Origin: Methylobacterium segetis
Lineage (GTDB): Bacteria > Pseudomonadota > Alphaproteobacteria > Rhizobiales > Beijerinckiaceae
Direction: 5' to 3'
Assembly: GCF_004348265.1 (NCBI RefSeq)
Contig: NZ_SMNT01000015.1
Location: 1-64,000 of the forward strand
DNA: 64,000 nucleotides
A program made the position numbers and the translations under genes. The notes under the pieces were generated by a model, which was not told where the DNA came from, ran no database searches, and saw only the letters and a list, made by a program, of their open reading frames with translations. Below, one piece after another: positions 35,454-44,446 of the stretch. Numbering within the stretch: the stretch's first letter is position 1; each line of letters starts with the position of its first letter.

Positions 35454-36296
35454 GTGCCCGACGCGTCGAACGAGTCCTGGAAGCCCGCGCGCCGCGGCGT
35501 CCCCGAGCCGGGGCCGGTCTCACCGCTCCTGTGGCGGTTCATGGTCGCGTATTTCGACCGGTTCCTGCGCCGTCACCTCAACGCCGTCCGCCTTGCCCGC
35601 TGGGGGCGGCCGGACGGCGCGGCGCATCCCGGCCCGATCGTCGTCTACTGCAACCATCCCGCTTGGTGGGACGCGGTCACCCTGATCCTGCTGGGCGCCC
35701 GCCTCTTCCCGGGGCGCATCCACCACGCCCCGTTCGATGCGGATGCGCTGGAGCGCTACGCCGTCTTCCGCCGCATGGGCGCCTTCGGCGTCGATCTCGA
35801 CTCGCGCCGCGGCGCCGCGCAATTCCTCCGTGCCTCCCGGGCCATCCTCGGCCGGCCCGGGCGGATGCTGTGGATCACGGCGCAGGGGCGCTTCGCCGAT
35901 GTCCGGGCCCGGCCGCTCGGCCTCCGTCCCGGCGTGGCGCGCCTGCCCGAGATCGCGCCCGACGCCCTCGTCCTGCCGCTCGCCCTCGAATACGCCTTCT
36001 GGGAGGAGCGGGGGGCCGAGGCCTTCGCGGCCTTCGGGACGCCGATCCCGGCCGCCGACCTCCTCGCCCTGCCTCGGCCCGCGCGCCTCGCCCGGCTCGA
36101 GGCCGATCTCGGCGCGACCCTCGACCGCCTGAGCGCCGACGTGATCGCCCGCGAGCCCGGGCGCTTCGTCGGCCTCGTCTCCGGTGCCAAGGGCGTCGGC
36201 GGCGTCTACGATTCCTGGCGCCGCCTCAGGGCGCTGATGGCCGGGCGCCGCTTCGACGCGGCCCACCGGGCGGCCGGCGAGGCGAAACGCCCATGA
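35454..36296 (+). CDS. PlsC-type acyltransferase (probable carotenoid-sugar acyltransferase)
   Basis: A 280-residue protein of the 1-acylglycerol-3-phosphate acyltransferase fold. The catalytic HX4D motif is YCNHPAWWDAVT and a second block reads WITAQGRFADVR, where PlsC enzymes have EGTR. The GTG start lies 70 bp after the desaturase, and its stop overlaps the glycosyltransferase ATG. In staphyloxanthin-type pathways an acyltransferase esterifies the sugar; this gene is the natural candidate. A general lipid role is possible. Confidence 0.82.
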   Translation: MPDASNESWKPARRGVPEPGPVSPLLWRFMVAYFDRFLRRHLNAVRLARWGRPDGAAHPGPIVVYCNHPAWWDAVTLILLGARLFPGRIHHAPFDADALERYAVFRRMGAFGVDLDSRRGAAQFLRASRAILGRPGRMLWITAQGRFADVRARPLGLRPGVARLPEIAPDALVLPLALEYAFWEERGAEAFAAFGTPIPAADLLALPRPARLARLEADLGATLDRLSADVIAREPGRFVGLVSGAKGVGGVYDSWRRLRALMAGRRFDAAHRAAGEAKRP

Positions 36297-37426
36297 TGCT
36301 CGCGCTCGCTCTGGTCGCCCTCGCCCTCGCGCTGCTCCCGGCAGCCCTCGCGGCGGCGAACCTCACCCTCCTGCGCACGCCGGATCCCGAGGCGGGAACT
36401 GGTCTCGTCTCGATCCTGATCCCCGCCCGCAACGAGGAGGGCAATATCGAGCAGACCGTGCGGGCGGCGCTCGCGAGCACGGAGGTGCCCGTCGAGGTTC
36501 TCGTCGGCGACGACCACTCGACCGACGGCACCGCCGCGCTGGTGCAGGCCATCGCGGCGGGCGATCCGCGCCTGCGCCTCCTGCCCGTTCCCGCCCTGCC
36601 CGAGGGCTGGACCGGCAAGAACCACGCCTGCGCGCACCTCGCCGAACGGGCCCGGGGCGAGCACCTCCTCTTCATCGACGCCGACGTGCGCCTGGAGCCC
36701 GACGCCGCGGCGGCGCTCGCCGCGCAGGCGCGGGCCACGGGCTCGGCGCTCGTCAGCGGCGTGCCGCGCCAGCGCATGGAGAGCCTCGGCGAGCGGCTGA
36801 CCGTGCCCATGATCAACTTCCTGCTCGTCGGCTACCTCCCGGTGGCGATGATGCGCGCCTCGCTCCGCCCCGCCCTCGGCGCGGCCTGCGGCCAGCTCGT
36901 CCTCGTCGCGCGCGCGGCCTACCTGTCGGCGGGCGGGCACGGCGCCATCCGCTGGAGCCTGCACGACGGCGTGACGCTGCCCCGCCTGCTCCGGCGGGCC
37001 GGCCACCGCACCGATATCGTAGCCGGCCACGCGCTCGCCACCTGCCGGATGTACCGGGGCTTCGTGGAGGCCTGGGCCGGCTTCTCGAAGAACGCGCACG
37101 AGGGCATGGCGACGCCCCGCGCCCTGCCCGTCTGGACCCTGCTCCTGTTCGGCGGGCAGGTGCTGCCCTGGCTCCTCGTTCTGGCGGGCCTCGTCGGCCT
37201 CGTGCCCGGCACGGTGCTCGCCGTCGCCCTCGCCGCCCTCGTCGTGTCCCTCGCCACCCGCGCGGCGATCACGCTGATCGCGCACGAGCCCATGGCGACG
37301 ATCCCGCTGCACCCGGCCGCCGTGCTGGTCGCGCTCGCCATCCAGTGGAACGTGCTCCTGCGGCGGGAGCGCGCCGGGGCGGCATCTTGGAAGGGGCGCC
37401 GCTACACGATCGGGGGCGCGCCGTGA
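36293..37426 (+). CDS. Family 2 glycosyltransferase, CrtQ-like
   Basis: A 377-residue membrane glycosyltransferase. After a hydrophobic N-terminus comes SILIPARNEEGNIEQTV, then VGDDHSTDGTAALV, the carotenoid-GT-like PEGWTGKNHACAHLAE, and the metal-binding LFIDADVRL. The C-terminus has several TM helices. GWTGKN is shared with CrtQ and CruC enzymes that glycosylate carotenoid carboxylates or hydroxyls. The ATG overlaps the acyltransferase stop (ATGA). Confidence 0.85.
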   Translation: MMLALALVALALALLPAALAAANLTLLRTPDPEAGTGLVSILIPARNEEGNIEQTVRAALASTEVPVEVLVGDDHSTDGTAALVQAIAAGDPRLRLLPVPALPEGWTGKNHACAHLAERARGEHLLFIDADVRLEPDAAAALAAQARATGSALVSGVPRQRMESLGERLTVPMINFLLVGYLPVAMMRASLRPALGAACGQLVLVARAAYLSAGGHGAIRWSLHDGVTLPRLLRRAGHRTDIVAGHALATCRMYRGFVEAWAGFSKNAHEGMATPRALPVWTLLLFGGQVLPWLLVLAGLVGLVPGTVLAVALAALVVSLATRAAITLIAHEPMATIPLHPAAVLVALAIQWNVLLRRERAGAASWKGRRYTIGGAP

Positions 37427-37534
37427 GCCTTCGGCGCCGGCCTCCCGCGCCGGGGCGGTCCCTGCCCCGACCTTGATCCCGTGCCCGCCCGCGATAGCTC
37501 AGGCTCCGCTGCCGCACGCCCGAAGGACCGCGCC

Positions 37535-38503
37535 ATGCCGATCGACCGCCGCACCGTCCTGGGGGCCGCGCCCCTGCTCCTCGCCGGCTCCGGCGCGGGC
37601 GCCGCCCCCGCGGCCGCCCCCGCCCAGGAGGCCGGCACGATCCCCGGCGTCTATCGCTACCAGCTCGGCGAGGCCACGGTGACGGCGCTCCACGAGGGCA
37701 CGCTCGCGCGCCCGCTCGATGCGACCTTCATCCCCAACGCGCCGGTCGAGGCGGTGCGGGCCGCGATGGCGCGGGCCTTCATGCCGCCGGACCGGCTCGA
37801 CATCACCTTCACGACGCTCCTGATCGAGGCCGGGGGCCACCGCATCCTCGTCGACACCGGATTTGCCGATAACGGGCCGCCCGGGACGGGGGGCACGCTG
37901 CGGGGCCTCGCGGCGGCGGGGATCGACCGGGCCTCGATCGACACCGTGGTGATGAGCCACTTCCACCTCGACCACGTGCTCGGCCTGCGCCTCAAGGACG
38001 GCAGCCTCACCTACCCCAACGCCGAGGTGCTGGTGCCCACGCCCGAATGGGCCTTCTGGATGGACGAGGGCATGGCCGCCCGCGCGCCCGAGCGCCTGCG
38101 CCCGAACGTCCAGGCGGTGACCCGGATCTTCGGCCCCGGCGGCCCGCGGATGACGCAGTACGCGTGGGACAAGGAGATCCGCCCCGGCCTCACCGCCCTG
38201 CCCGCCCCGGGCCACACGCCGGGCCACACGGTCTTCCTGCTCGAATCCGGCCCCGGCCGCCTGATGCTGATGTCGGACGTGACGAACCACCCGGCGCTGT
38301 TCGTGCGCCATCCCGACTGGTCGGCGGTGTTCGACATGGATGCCGATCAGGCCCGCGCCACCCGGCATCGCCTGCTCGACCGCGCGGCCGCGGACCGGGT
38401 GCAGGTCGCCTTCTACCACGCGCCCTTCCCGGCCACGGGACACGTCGCGAGGAGCGGCGAGGGCTACGAACTCGTGCCCGTGCAATGGGGCGCGCCGACC
38501 TGA
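37535..38503 (+). CDS. Metallo-beta-lactamase-fold hydrolase with Tat-type signal
   Basis: A 322-residue exported MBL protein. The N-terminus MPIDRRTVLGAAPLLLAGS resembles a Tat signal (DRRTVLG). The metal motif is MSHFHLDHVLG (HxHxDH), with further ligands in PAPGHTPGHTVF and MLMSDVTNHPAL. It lies 108 bp after the glycosyltransferase on the same strand, so it may or may not belong to the pigment operon. Lactonase-like or esterase activity is typical; the substrate is unknown. Confidence 0.87.
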   Translation: MPIDRRTVLGAAPLLLAGSGAGAAPAAAPAQEAGTIPGVYRYQLGEATVTALHEGTLARPLDATFIPNAPVEAVRAAMARAFMPPDRLDITFTTLLIEAGGHRILVDTGFADNGPPGTGGTLRGLAAAGIDRASIDTVVMSHFHLDHVLGLRLKDGSLTYPNAEVLVPTPEWAFWMDEGMAARAPERLRPNVQAVTRIFGPGGPRMTQYAWDKEIRPGLTALPAPGHTPGHTVFLLESGPGRLMLMSDVTNHPALFVRHPDWSAVFDMDADQARATRHRLLDRAAADRVQVAFYHAPFPATGHVARSGEGYELVPVQWGAPT

Positions 38504-38508
38504 GGCGC

Positions 38509-38838
38509 TCAGCCCGCGGCCAGCCCGGTCTCCCCGAGGATCCAGGCCAGCGTCCCGGAATCGGCCTCCGCCACCTCGAGATGCAGGACGATCGGCGTCT
38601 CGTAGGGATGGCGCGCCTTCAGGGCCTCGGCCAACGCGTCCCGGAGGCCGCTGCGGGTCTTCAGGACGGCGACGGCCTCCTCGCCCCGCTCCACCGCGCC
38701 CTTCCAGGCGTAGACCGAGCGCATCCCCGGGATCACGTTCACGCAGGCGGCGAGGCGGGCGCGCACCAGCTCCTCGCCGACCCGGAGCGCCGTCTCGGCA
38801 TCGGGGAAGGTGGAGTAGACGAGGTGCGCACGCTCCAT
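38509..38838 (-). CDS. cutA: CutA1-family divalent cation tolerance protein
   Basis: A 109-residue small trimeric protein. The family pattern is VYSTFPDAETALRVGEELV, RLAACVNVIPGMRSVYAWKG, and HPYETPIVLHLEV. ATG 38838 is chosen because the conserved N-terminus starts there; 19 extra residues upstream are not family-like. Convergent with the MBL gene (5-bp gap). Despite the name, its role in metal tolerance is uncertain in most bacteria. Confidence 0.93.
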   Translation of the reverse strand: MERAHLVYSTFPDAETALRVGEELVRARLAACVNVIPGMRSVYAWKGAVERGEEAVAVLKTRSGLRDALAEALKARHPYETPIVLHLEVAEADSGTLAWILGETGLAAG

Positions 38839-38903
38839 GCTATGGCTCTCCCGCATTGGTGCCGCGATGAGGCGCGCGCCGGGCTCCTGCGTCAACCGGG
38901 CGA

Positions 38904-39686
38904 ATGGTGATCGGCATGTCGCGGCGTTTCCACCGCATCGCCTTCGTCGCGAGCCCCACGCCCGATGCGCGGGCCGCCGCCGCGGCCCTGATGCGGCGCT
39001 ACGACCACGTGACGCCGGAGGATGCCGACGTCGTGGTGGCGCTCGGCGGCGACGGCCTGACCCTGCAGGTGCTGCACCGCTTCATGGATTCGGCCAAGCC
39101 GATCTACGGCATGAACCGGGGCACGGTCGGCTTCCTGATGAACGAGTTCCGGGAGGACGGCCTCCTGGAGCGGCTGGAGCGGGCCGAGCGCAGCGTGATC
39201 CATCCGCTCCTGATGGAGACGCGGGACACCGAGGGGCGCAGCCACCAGGCGCGGGCGATCAACGAGGTCTCGATGTTGCGCCAGACGCACCAGACGGCCA
39301 AGCTGAAGATCGCCGTGGACGGCCAGGTGCGCCTGCCGGAGCTGATCGCCGACGGGGTGCTGGTGGCGACGCCGGCCGGCTCGACCGCCTACAACCTCTC
39401 GGTCGGCGGGCCGATCCTGCCCCTCGACGCCCAGCTCCTGGCGCTGACGCCGATCTCCGCCTTCCGCCCCCGGCGCTGGAGCGGGGCGCTCCTGCCGAAC
39501 TACGCCCGCATCCGCGTCGAGGTGCTGGATGCCGAGCACCGTCCCGTCGCGGCGGTGGCCGACCACACCGAGTTCCGCCGGGTCTGCACGGTGGAGACTT
39601 GGCTCGACCAGGCCACCGACCTCGTCCTCCTGCACGATCCCGGCCACAGCCTCGACGAGCGCATCCTGCGCGAGCAGTTCGGCTGA
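38904..39686 (+). CDS. nadK: NAD kinase
   Basis: A 260-residue kinase that makes NADP from NAD. The GGDG motif is in [12 protein letters not shown], followed by [14 protein letters not shown] and the NAD-binding [18 protein letters not shown]. Two starts are possible: ATG 38904 (MVIGM) or ATG 38916 ([10 protein letters not shown]). It is divergent from cutA. Confidence 0.95.
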   Translation: MVIGMSRRFHRIAFVASPTPDARAAAAALMRRYDHVTPEDADVVVALGGDGLTLQVLHRFMDSAKPIYGMNRGTVGFLMNEFREDGLLERLERAERSVIHPLLMETRDTEGRSHQARAINEVSMLRQTHQTAKLKIAVDGQVRLPELIADGVLVATPAGSTAYNLSVGGPILPLDAQLLALTPISAFRPRRWSGALLPNYARIRVEVLDAEHRPVAAVADHTEFRRVCTVETWLDQATDLVLLHDPGHSLDERILREQFG

Positions 39687-39695
39687 GGGCCTCCC

Positions 39696-41312
39696 TCAGG
39701 CCGCGAGCTTCATCCGCGCGCGGTCCTCGCGGTAGCTCGCGATGAGGGCGGCGGGGATCGTCTCCAGCACGGCCTCCGCCGCGGCCTCGGCCGTCTCGCG
39801 GTCGCGGGCCTCCGCCGTGCGGGCCTGCTCCTCGCGGAAGCTCGACAGGATGGCGTCGGGCAGGGCGTCGAGGATGGCGCTGACCGCCTCGGGCAGCGCG
39901 GCCGCCGAAGCCGCCTCGGCGGGACTGAGGTCGTCCCCGGACGCGGCCGCGATGGGCTCCGCCCCGAGGGCGGCGGCGCGGATCTCGATCGTGTCGGCCG
40001 ACACGCGGGCCGGCTCGGGCAGCGGGGGGATGGCGGCGGGGTCCACCGCCTCGGCGTGCGTCGCCCTGGTTTCCGACACACCGGCTTCCGATACCCTGGC
40101 TTCCGACACCCTGGCTTGGGCCTCCTGCCATTCCGCCTCGACGCGGGCGGCTTCCAGGCGGGACGCCTCGCGGGCCTCGGCCTGCTCGGCGATGGCGCGG
40201 GCGACCGCGCGGGCCTCGTCGCGGGCGGCCTCGGCCTCGTAGCGGGCGAGCAGCGCCGTGACGGCCTGCATCTCGGAGAAGGGCATGTCCTCGCAGGCGG
40301 TCAGCGCCCGCTCGATCATGCGGCGGGACAGGCCGGCCCCGCTCAGGGAGGTCGCCCCCGTCTCCGCCTCGCGCCACGCCGAGAGGGCGGCGGAGAAGGC
40401 GGGCAGCAGGGCCTCCGGCAGCCCGGCCCGGAGATGGAGGCCGCCATAGCCCCGGGCGCTGCGCACGAGGCCCGCCACGCGGGCCCGGTCGAGCCCGGCG
40501 AGGTCGGCGAGCGCGGTCTCCGCGAAGGCCATCTGACCGGACAGGACGGCGCGCAGGACGAGACCGGCATTGAGCTGGCCGCTGGCGCGCAGGTGCTGGA
40601 CGACGCGGGCGAGGGCCGCCGCGCCCGCGCCGGCGCAGAGTTCGAGCAGCGCGCGCTCGCGGGCCTCCCGGGTCATCCGCTCGCCCCGCTCCGGCGAGAG
40701 CCAGCCGCAGGCCGTGACGAAGCCGGACAGCGTCTCGGCGAGCCGCCCCGCCACCGCGTGGCGGACCTCGAGCGGCAGGTCGGCCCGGGCGAGCAGCGCC
40801 TCCCGGAGGGTGGCGTCGTCGCCGTGGCGGGCGACCATGCGCAGCAGCCGGCCGGTGGTGATCCGGGCGGTGGGGTTGGCGGCGAGCCGGGCGAGCGTCT
40901 CCGGGCCGCCGATCTCGGCCAGCGCCCCCGCCACCGCGTGGGTGAGGTGGTGGCGGCCGGCGATGACGCAGCGGACCGCCTCGCAGCCCATGGCGGCGGC
41001 GTCGACGAGGTCGGCGTCGGTGAGGATGGGCGAGCGGGCGAGGACGAGGGCGGCGATCTCGGGCTGGTCGGCGGCGAGCGTCACCACGAGGGGGCGCGGC
41101 GCCCGTGCCGAGGCGGCGCAGGCCTCGGCCAGCGCCCGGCGGACCAGGGGGGAGGCGTCGTCGAGGAGGGCCAGGATCGCGGTCTTGGCCTCCCAGGCCG
41201 CGTCGGGGCCGAGATTGCCGTAGAGGTAGGCCCGGGCCAGCGCCGAGGCGGCCTCGGCCCGGCGGCCGGCGGAATCGTGCTGCGTCCAGGCCAGGAACTG
41301 GCGGATCATCAT
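39696..41312 (-). CDS. DUF2336 family protein
   Basis: A 538-residue, largely alpha-helical soluble protein of the alphaproteobacterial DUF2336 family. The N-terminal half has HEAT-like units (for example LLDDASPLVRRALAEA and LVLARSPILTDADLV). The C-terminal half is Ala/Glu-rich and contains three ARVSE-type pentapeptides from a 15-bp repeat. The ATG overlaps the transglycosylase stop (ATGA), so the two are coupled. Function unknown; the family often sits with flagellar or motility genes. Confidence 0.82.
   Translation of the reverse strand: MMIRQFLAWTQHDSAGRRAEAASALARAYLYGNLGPDAAWEAKTAILALLDDASPLVRRALAEACAASARAPRPLVVTLAADQPEIAALVLARSPILTDADLVDAAAMGCEAVRCVIAGRHHLTHAVAGALAEIGGPETLARLAANPTARITTGRLLRMVARHGDDATLREALLARADLPLEVRHAVAGRLAETLSGFVTACGWLSPERGERMTREARERALLELCAGAGAAALARVVQHLRASGQLNAGLVLRAVLSGQMAFAETALADLAGLDRARVAGLVRSARGYGGLHLRAGLPEALLPAFSAALSAWREAETGATSLSGAGLSRRMIERALTACEDMPFSEMQAVTALLARYEAEAARDEARAVARAIAEQAEAREASRLEAARVEAEWQEAQARVSEARVSEAGVSETRATHAEAVDPAAIPPLPEPARVSADTIEIRAAALGAEPIAAASGDDLSPAEAASAAALPEAVSAILDALPDAILSSFREEQARTAEARDRETAEAAAEAVLETIPAALIASYREDRARMKLAA
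40071..40115 (-). repeat. 15-bp tandem repeat inside the DUF2336 gene
   Basis: Three units of the TTCCGAYACCCTGGC type (40071-40085, 40086-40100, 40101-40115). In frame, they encode ARVSE/AGVSE pentapeptides, so changes in copy number would not break the frame. Confidence 0.75.
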
Positions 41313-42457
41313 GGGCCGCTCCGGATCATGAACAGGGAGAGGTCGAGGGGGGGCTTCGCCCGCGGCTTGGCGGCGGCTTGGGCAGTGGCTTGGCCGGCAG
41401 CCGGGCCGGAGAATTCGGCCGGCCGGCGCGGCGGCAGCGGCACGGTGATCGCGCCGGGAATCGCCCCCGGGATCGTGCCCGTGATCGCGATCTCGGCGGG
41501 CACCGATGCGATCACCTCTCGGGACCCGCCCGCGTTGTTCGCGATCATCGCGTCGGCGCCCGCATCGGAGCGCGGGAAGTAGGTCGGGGCCTTGCGCTCC
41601 GGGTCTCCCCCCGCCCGCTCCTGCCAGAGCCGGGCGACGCCCTCCGAGATCGCGCCCTGGCGCCGGTCGGTCTGGAACAGGCTGCGCAGGCCCCCGCCGT
41701 CGAGGGAGGCGTAGGCGGTGGCCCCCTGCGGCAGGGCGGTGAGGTCGCTGGCGGCCGGCGCCTTCGCGGCGGCCTGCGCCGCGGTGCCCTGGGCCGCGGC
41801 AGGCCCCGAGGCGAGCACGGCGTAGAGCTCGGAGGAACTGCGCGCCCGGCCCGTCCGGTCGTAGAACAGGCCCCGGTTGGCGGCGGCCGCCTCCGGCAGG
41901 TCGAGGGCGGCGGCCCGCGCCGGGAAGGTGTGGGCGTTGCCGATCAGCGTCGCCGCGCCCCGGGCGCCGAGGACGTGGGCGGCGTAGAGGTCGCCCGAGG
42001 TCGGCTCGCGGCCGAGCGCGCTGCCGAGCGCCTCGCGGTTCTTCTGCGTCAGCGCGCCGGCGAGCGTGGCGGCGACCTTCGGGTCGCGCCGCAGGTCGAG
42101 GATGGCCTGGCGCGCCTGCCCGTCGGCCACCGTGTAGGTGCCGTCGGACTTGGCCGTGATGGCGTCGGCATAGGTCCCGAGGCCGAGGCCGGGCCCCGCA
42201 TTCTTCATCACTCCGAGCCAGGTCTGCTCGATGAACTGGAACAGCCCGGTCGCCGTCGAGGTGCCGGCCTTGGCCGAGGGGTCGAGGGCGGATTCCCGCT
42301 GGGCCGTGGCGAGCAGGTAGTCGAAGCCGACGCCGGTGCTCTGCGCTCCGTCGCGGATCGCCGCCACGACCTCGGCGGATCCGGCGCCCCGCGCAGCCGT
42401 CGCGGGCGCCGGGGCGGTCTCGCGGGTGCTGGCCGGGGGGGTGGTGAACAGGAACAT
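41309..42457 (-). CDS. Lytic transglycosylase-domain protein
   Basis: A 382-residue protein with an SLT-like domain near the N-terminus: DYLLATAQRESALDPSAKAG carries the catalytic Glu, then TGLFQFIEQTW. The C-terminal half is low complexity (Ala/Pro/Gly). No clear signal peptide is visible (MFLFTTPPASTRE), so the export route is unclear. Coupled to the DUF2336 gene. The pairing suggests peptidoglycan remodelling for a large envelope structure, as an inference. Confidence 0.83.
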   Translation of the reverse strand: MFLFTTPPASTRETAPAPATAARGAGSAEVVAAIRDGAQSTGVGFDYLLATAQRESALDPSAKAGTSTATGLFQFIEQTWLGVMKNAGPGLGLGTYADAITAKSDGTYTVADGQARQAILDLRRDPKVAATLAGALTQKNREALGSALGREPTSGDLYAAHVLGARGAATLIGNAHTFPARAAALDLPEAAAANRGLFYDRTGRARSSSELYAVLASGPAAAQGTAAQAAAKAPAASDLTALPQGATAYASLDGGGLRSLFQTDRRQGAISEGVARLWQERAGGDPERKAPTYFPRSDAGADAMIANNAGGSREVIASVPAEIAITGTIPGAIPGAITVPLPPRRPAEFSGPAAGQATAQAAAKPRAKPPLDLSLFMIRSGP

Positions 42458-42602
42458 GAGGACCCGATCGGGGCGCGCCGGAAGTCTGGCGGGCGCGGCG
42501 CGAAGGAGCCGGAACGCGCTCCCCTAGGAGCCTGATCCTGTTGCCGTCATGGTAAAGGAAGATTGAATGCGGCGCACGGAGACAGGTCCCGGTTCGGTCG
42601 CA

Positions 42603-42713
42603 CCTCTCCCGTTCGGGAGAGGTCGAGTCGGCGCCAGCCGACCGGGTGAGGGGTTCAGGGTTGTCCGGGGAAGCCGCACCCCTCACCCCGGCCCTCTCCC
42701 GAACGGGAGAGGG
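42603..42713. repeat. REP-like element with paired palindromes
   Basis: Two palindromes, CCTCTCCCGTTCGGGAGAGG (42603-42622) and CCCTCTCCCGAACGGGAGAGGG (42692-42713), flank an inner inverted repeat GTGAGGGGT (42646-42654) and ACCCCTCAC (42678-42686). The whole 111 bp can fold as one long structure. It fills the gap between the flavin reductase end and the transglycosylase start. Confidence 0.75.
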
Positions 42714-42739
42714 GGCGCCGCGCGCCGTGCCGGGGTCCC

Positions 42740-43342
42740 CTACCCCCCGCCCTTCGGCCGGCGCATCTCGAAGCGGGTCTCGGGTGTCGCGGTGAAATAG
42801 TCGAAGTAGCCGGCCCGCATGATCGGGCGCATGGCGCCGGTGTCGACGCGGCCCTCCGCCACGAAGCGGTCGTCGATGTAGATCGAGACGACCTGCCCGA
42901 TCACCAGGAAGTTCGCGGGCTCGCCCCCGCCGAGCGGCACCAGCGGCACGGTCTGCAGCCAGCGGCACTCGATCGCCGCGGGTGCTGCCGCCACCCGCGG
43001 CGGGCGCACCTTGCGCGACGGGGCGGTGGCGAGCCCGGCGAAGGCGAACTCGCTCTCGCCGCGGGGGAGCGGCGCCGAGGTGGCGTTGACCGCCTCGCGC
43101 AGGTCGAAGCTCGCGAGGTTGCAGACGAACTCGCCCCCCTCCTCCGCGAACGTCATGGCGTCCTTCCGGCCCGAGGAGGAGAAGGCCACCATGTCGTCGG
43201 CCACCGCGTTGAAGAACGAGTAGGGCGCGAGGTTGAGCGCGCCCTCGCGGCTCATGGCGCTGATCCAGCCGATCGGCCGCGGCGCCACGAGCGCCTTCAG
43301 CGGGTTGTGCGGCAGGGTGCGGGTCTCGGAATCGTAATGCAT
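42740..43342 (-). CDS. Flavin reductase-like FMN-binding protein
   Basis: A 200-residue flavin-reductase-family protein. Visible motifs are LVAPRPIGWISAMSREGALNLAPYSFFNAV, typical of the FMN pocket, and GEFVCNLASFDLREAVN. It belongs to the DIM6/NTAB-type group of small FMN proteins. Partner oxygenase not present nearby. Function beyond flavin binding is unknown. Confidence 0.88.
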   Translation of the reverse strand: MHYDSETRTLPHNPLKALVAPRPIGWISAMSREGALNLAPYSFFNAVADDMVAFSSSGRKDAMTFAEEGGEFVCNLASFDLREAVNATSAPLPRGESEFAFAGLATAPSRKVRPPRVAAAPAAIECRWLQTVPLVPLGGGEPANFLVIGQVVSIYIDDRFVAEGRVDTGAMRPIMRAGYFDYFTATPETRFEMRRPKGGG

Positions 43343-43399
43343 GGGCTCGCCGCGTCGCGGGATCGTCCGACGCTCAGATAGGCCGCCGCGCGCCCGCCG

Positions 43400-44350
43400 T
43401 CAGCCCGAGGCGGCGCGGATCTCGGCCTCGCCGAAGATCCGCACCGCGTTGCGGCCCGCGGCCTTGGCCGCGTAGAGGGCGGCGTCGGCCTCGGCGAACA
43501 GCTCCGCGCCGGGCGCCCGGTCCCGCCCCGGATCGAGGATCCGCGCCCCGATCGAGGCGCTGACCGCGAGGGCCGTCCCGTTCCAGGGGACGGGCCGGCA
43601 CAGGGCGGCGGAGGCGCGGGCGAGCATCCGCAGGATCCGGCGCCGGCCGAGCGGCGCGCGCAGCAGCACGGCGAACTCGTCCCCGCCGATCCGCGCGACG
43701 AGCGCGGCGTCGGCGAAGGCGTGGCGCAGCCGCTCCGAAGCGGCGCGCAGGCAGGCATCCCCGGCCGCGTGGCCGAGCCCGTCGTTGATCGCCTTGAAGC
43801 GGTCGAGGTCGATCAGGACGAGGCCGGCGACGCCGCGATCCGGGCCCGCGGCCGCCGCCCGGCAGCGCGCGTCGAACGCCGCGCGGTTGGCGAGCCCGGT
43901 CAGGTGGTCGCGCTCGGCCCGGTGCCGCAGCCGCTCCAGCGCCTCCCGCTCGGCGGTGACGTCCTGCTTGTAGCCGTAGAGGCGCTCGGGGCGGCCCTCG
44001 GCGTCGCGGGCGAGCTCGGCCCCGATCCGGATCCAGCGCTCCTCGCCCCGCCGCGGGCGGATCAGGGCGTCGAGCACGAAGCCCCGCCCCGTCCGGATCG
44101 CCTCGGCGCGCAGGCGCTCCATCGCGCCCCGCGAGGCCTCCTCGTAGAGCCCGACGATCTCGGGCCGCCGCAGGGGCGCGCCCGCCCCCAGGCCGAACAG
44201 GTCGTAGACGCCCTCCGTCCAGGTCAGCCGCTCGGTGGCGAGGTCGCATTCCCAGGCGCCGAGCCGGGCGAGCCGCGCGGCCTCGGCGTGCAGCCGCGCC
44301 CGGAGCGGGTCCGGGCTGAGCGCCACGGCGGAGACCGGATCCTGCCCCAT
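43400..44350 (-). CDS. PAS-GGDEF diguanylate cyclase
   Basis: A 316-residue soluble signalling protein. An N-terminal PAS fold (about 25-135, with ERWIRIGAELARD and YGYKQDVTAERE) leads to a GGDEF domain: DHLTGLANRAAFDAR, LIDLDRFKAINDGLGH, and an intact catalytic RIGGDEF. The inhibitory I-site is absent: the RxxD position reads ADAA. It should make c-di-GMP without product inhibition, by inference. A c-di-GMP-binding PilZ protein is encoded at 59123. Confidence 0.9.
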   Translation of the reverse strand: MGQDPVSAVALSPDPLRARLHAEAARLARLGAWECDLATERLTWTEGVYDLFGLGAGAPLRRPEIVGLYEEASRGAMERLRAEAIRTGRGFVLDALIRPRRGEERWIRIGAELARDAEGRPERLYGYKQDVTAEREALERLRHRAERDHLTGLANRAAFDARCRAAAAGPDRGVAGLVLIDLDRFKAINDGLGHAAGDACLRAASERLRHAFADAALVARIGGDEFAVLLRAPLGRRRILRMLARASAALCRPVPWNGTALAVSASIGARILDPGRDRAPGAELFAEADAALYAAKAAGRNAVRIFGEAEIRAASG

Positions 44351-44446
44351 CCCGTGATCCCATCCTGGCGGCCGGTGGGCCGGTTGTGTGGTGGGGGAGG
44401 CTACGCGCGCCCCGTTAAGCGCCGGTTGCCGGAGAGGAAGACGGCC

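Noticed and set aside
39696..42968. A 1090-residue minus-strand frame joining DUF2336 to upstream sequence
   Set aside because: The upstream part overlaps the transglycosylase gene in another frame; the true start is ATG 41312 with an ATGA overlap.
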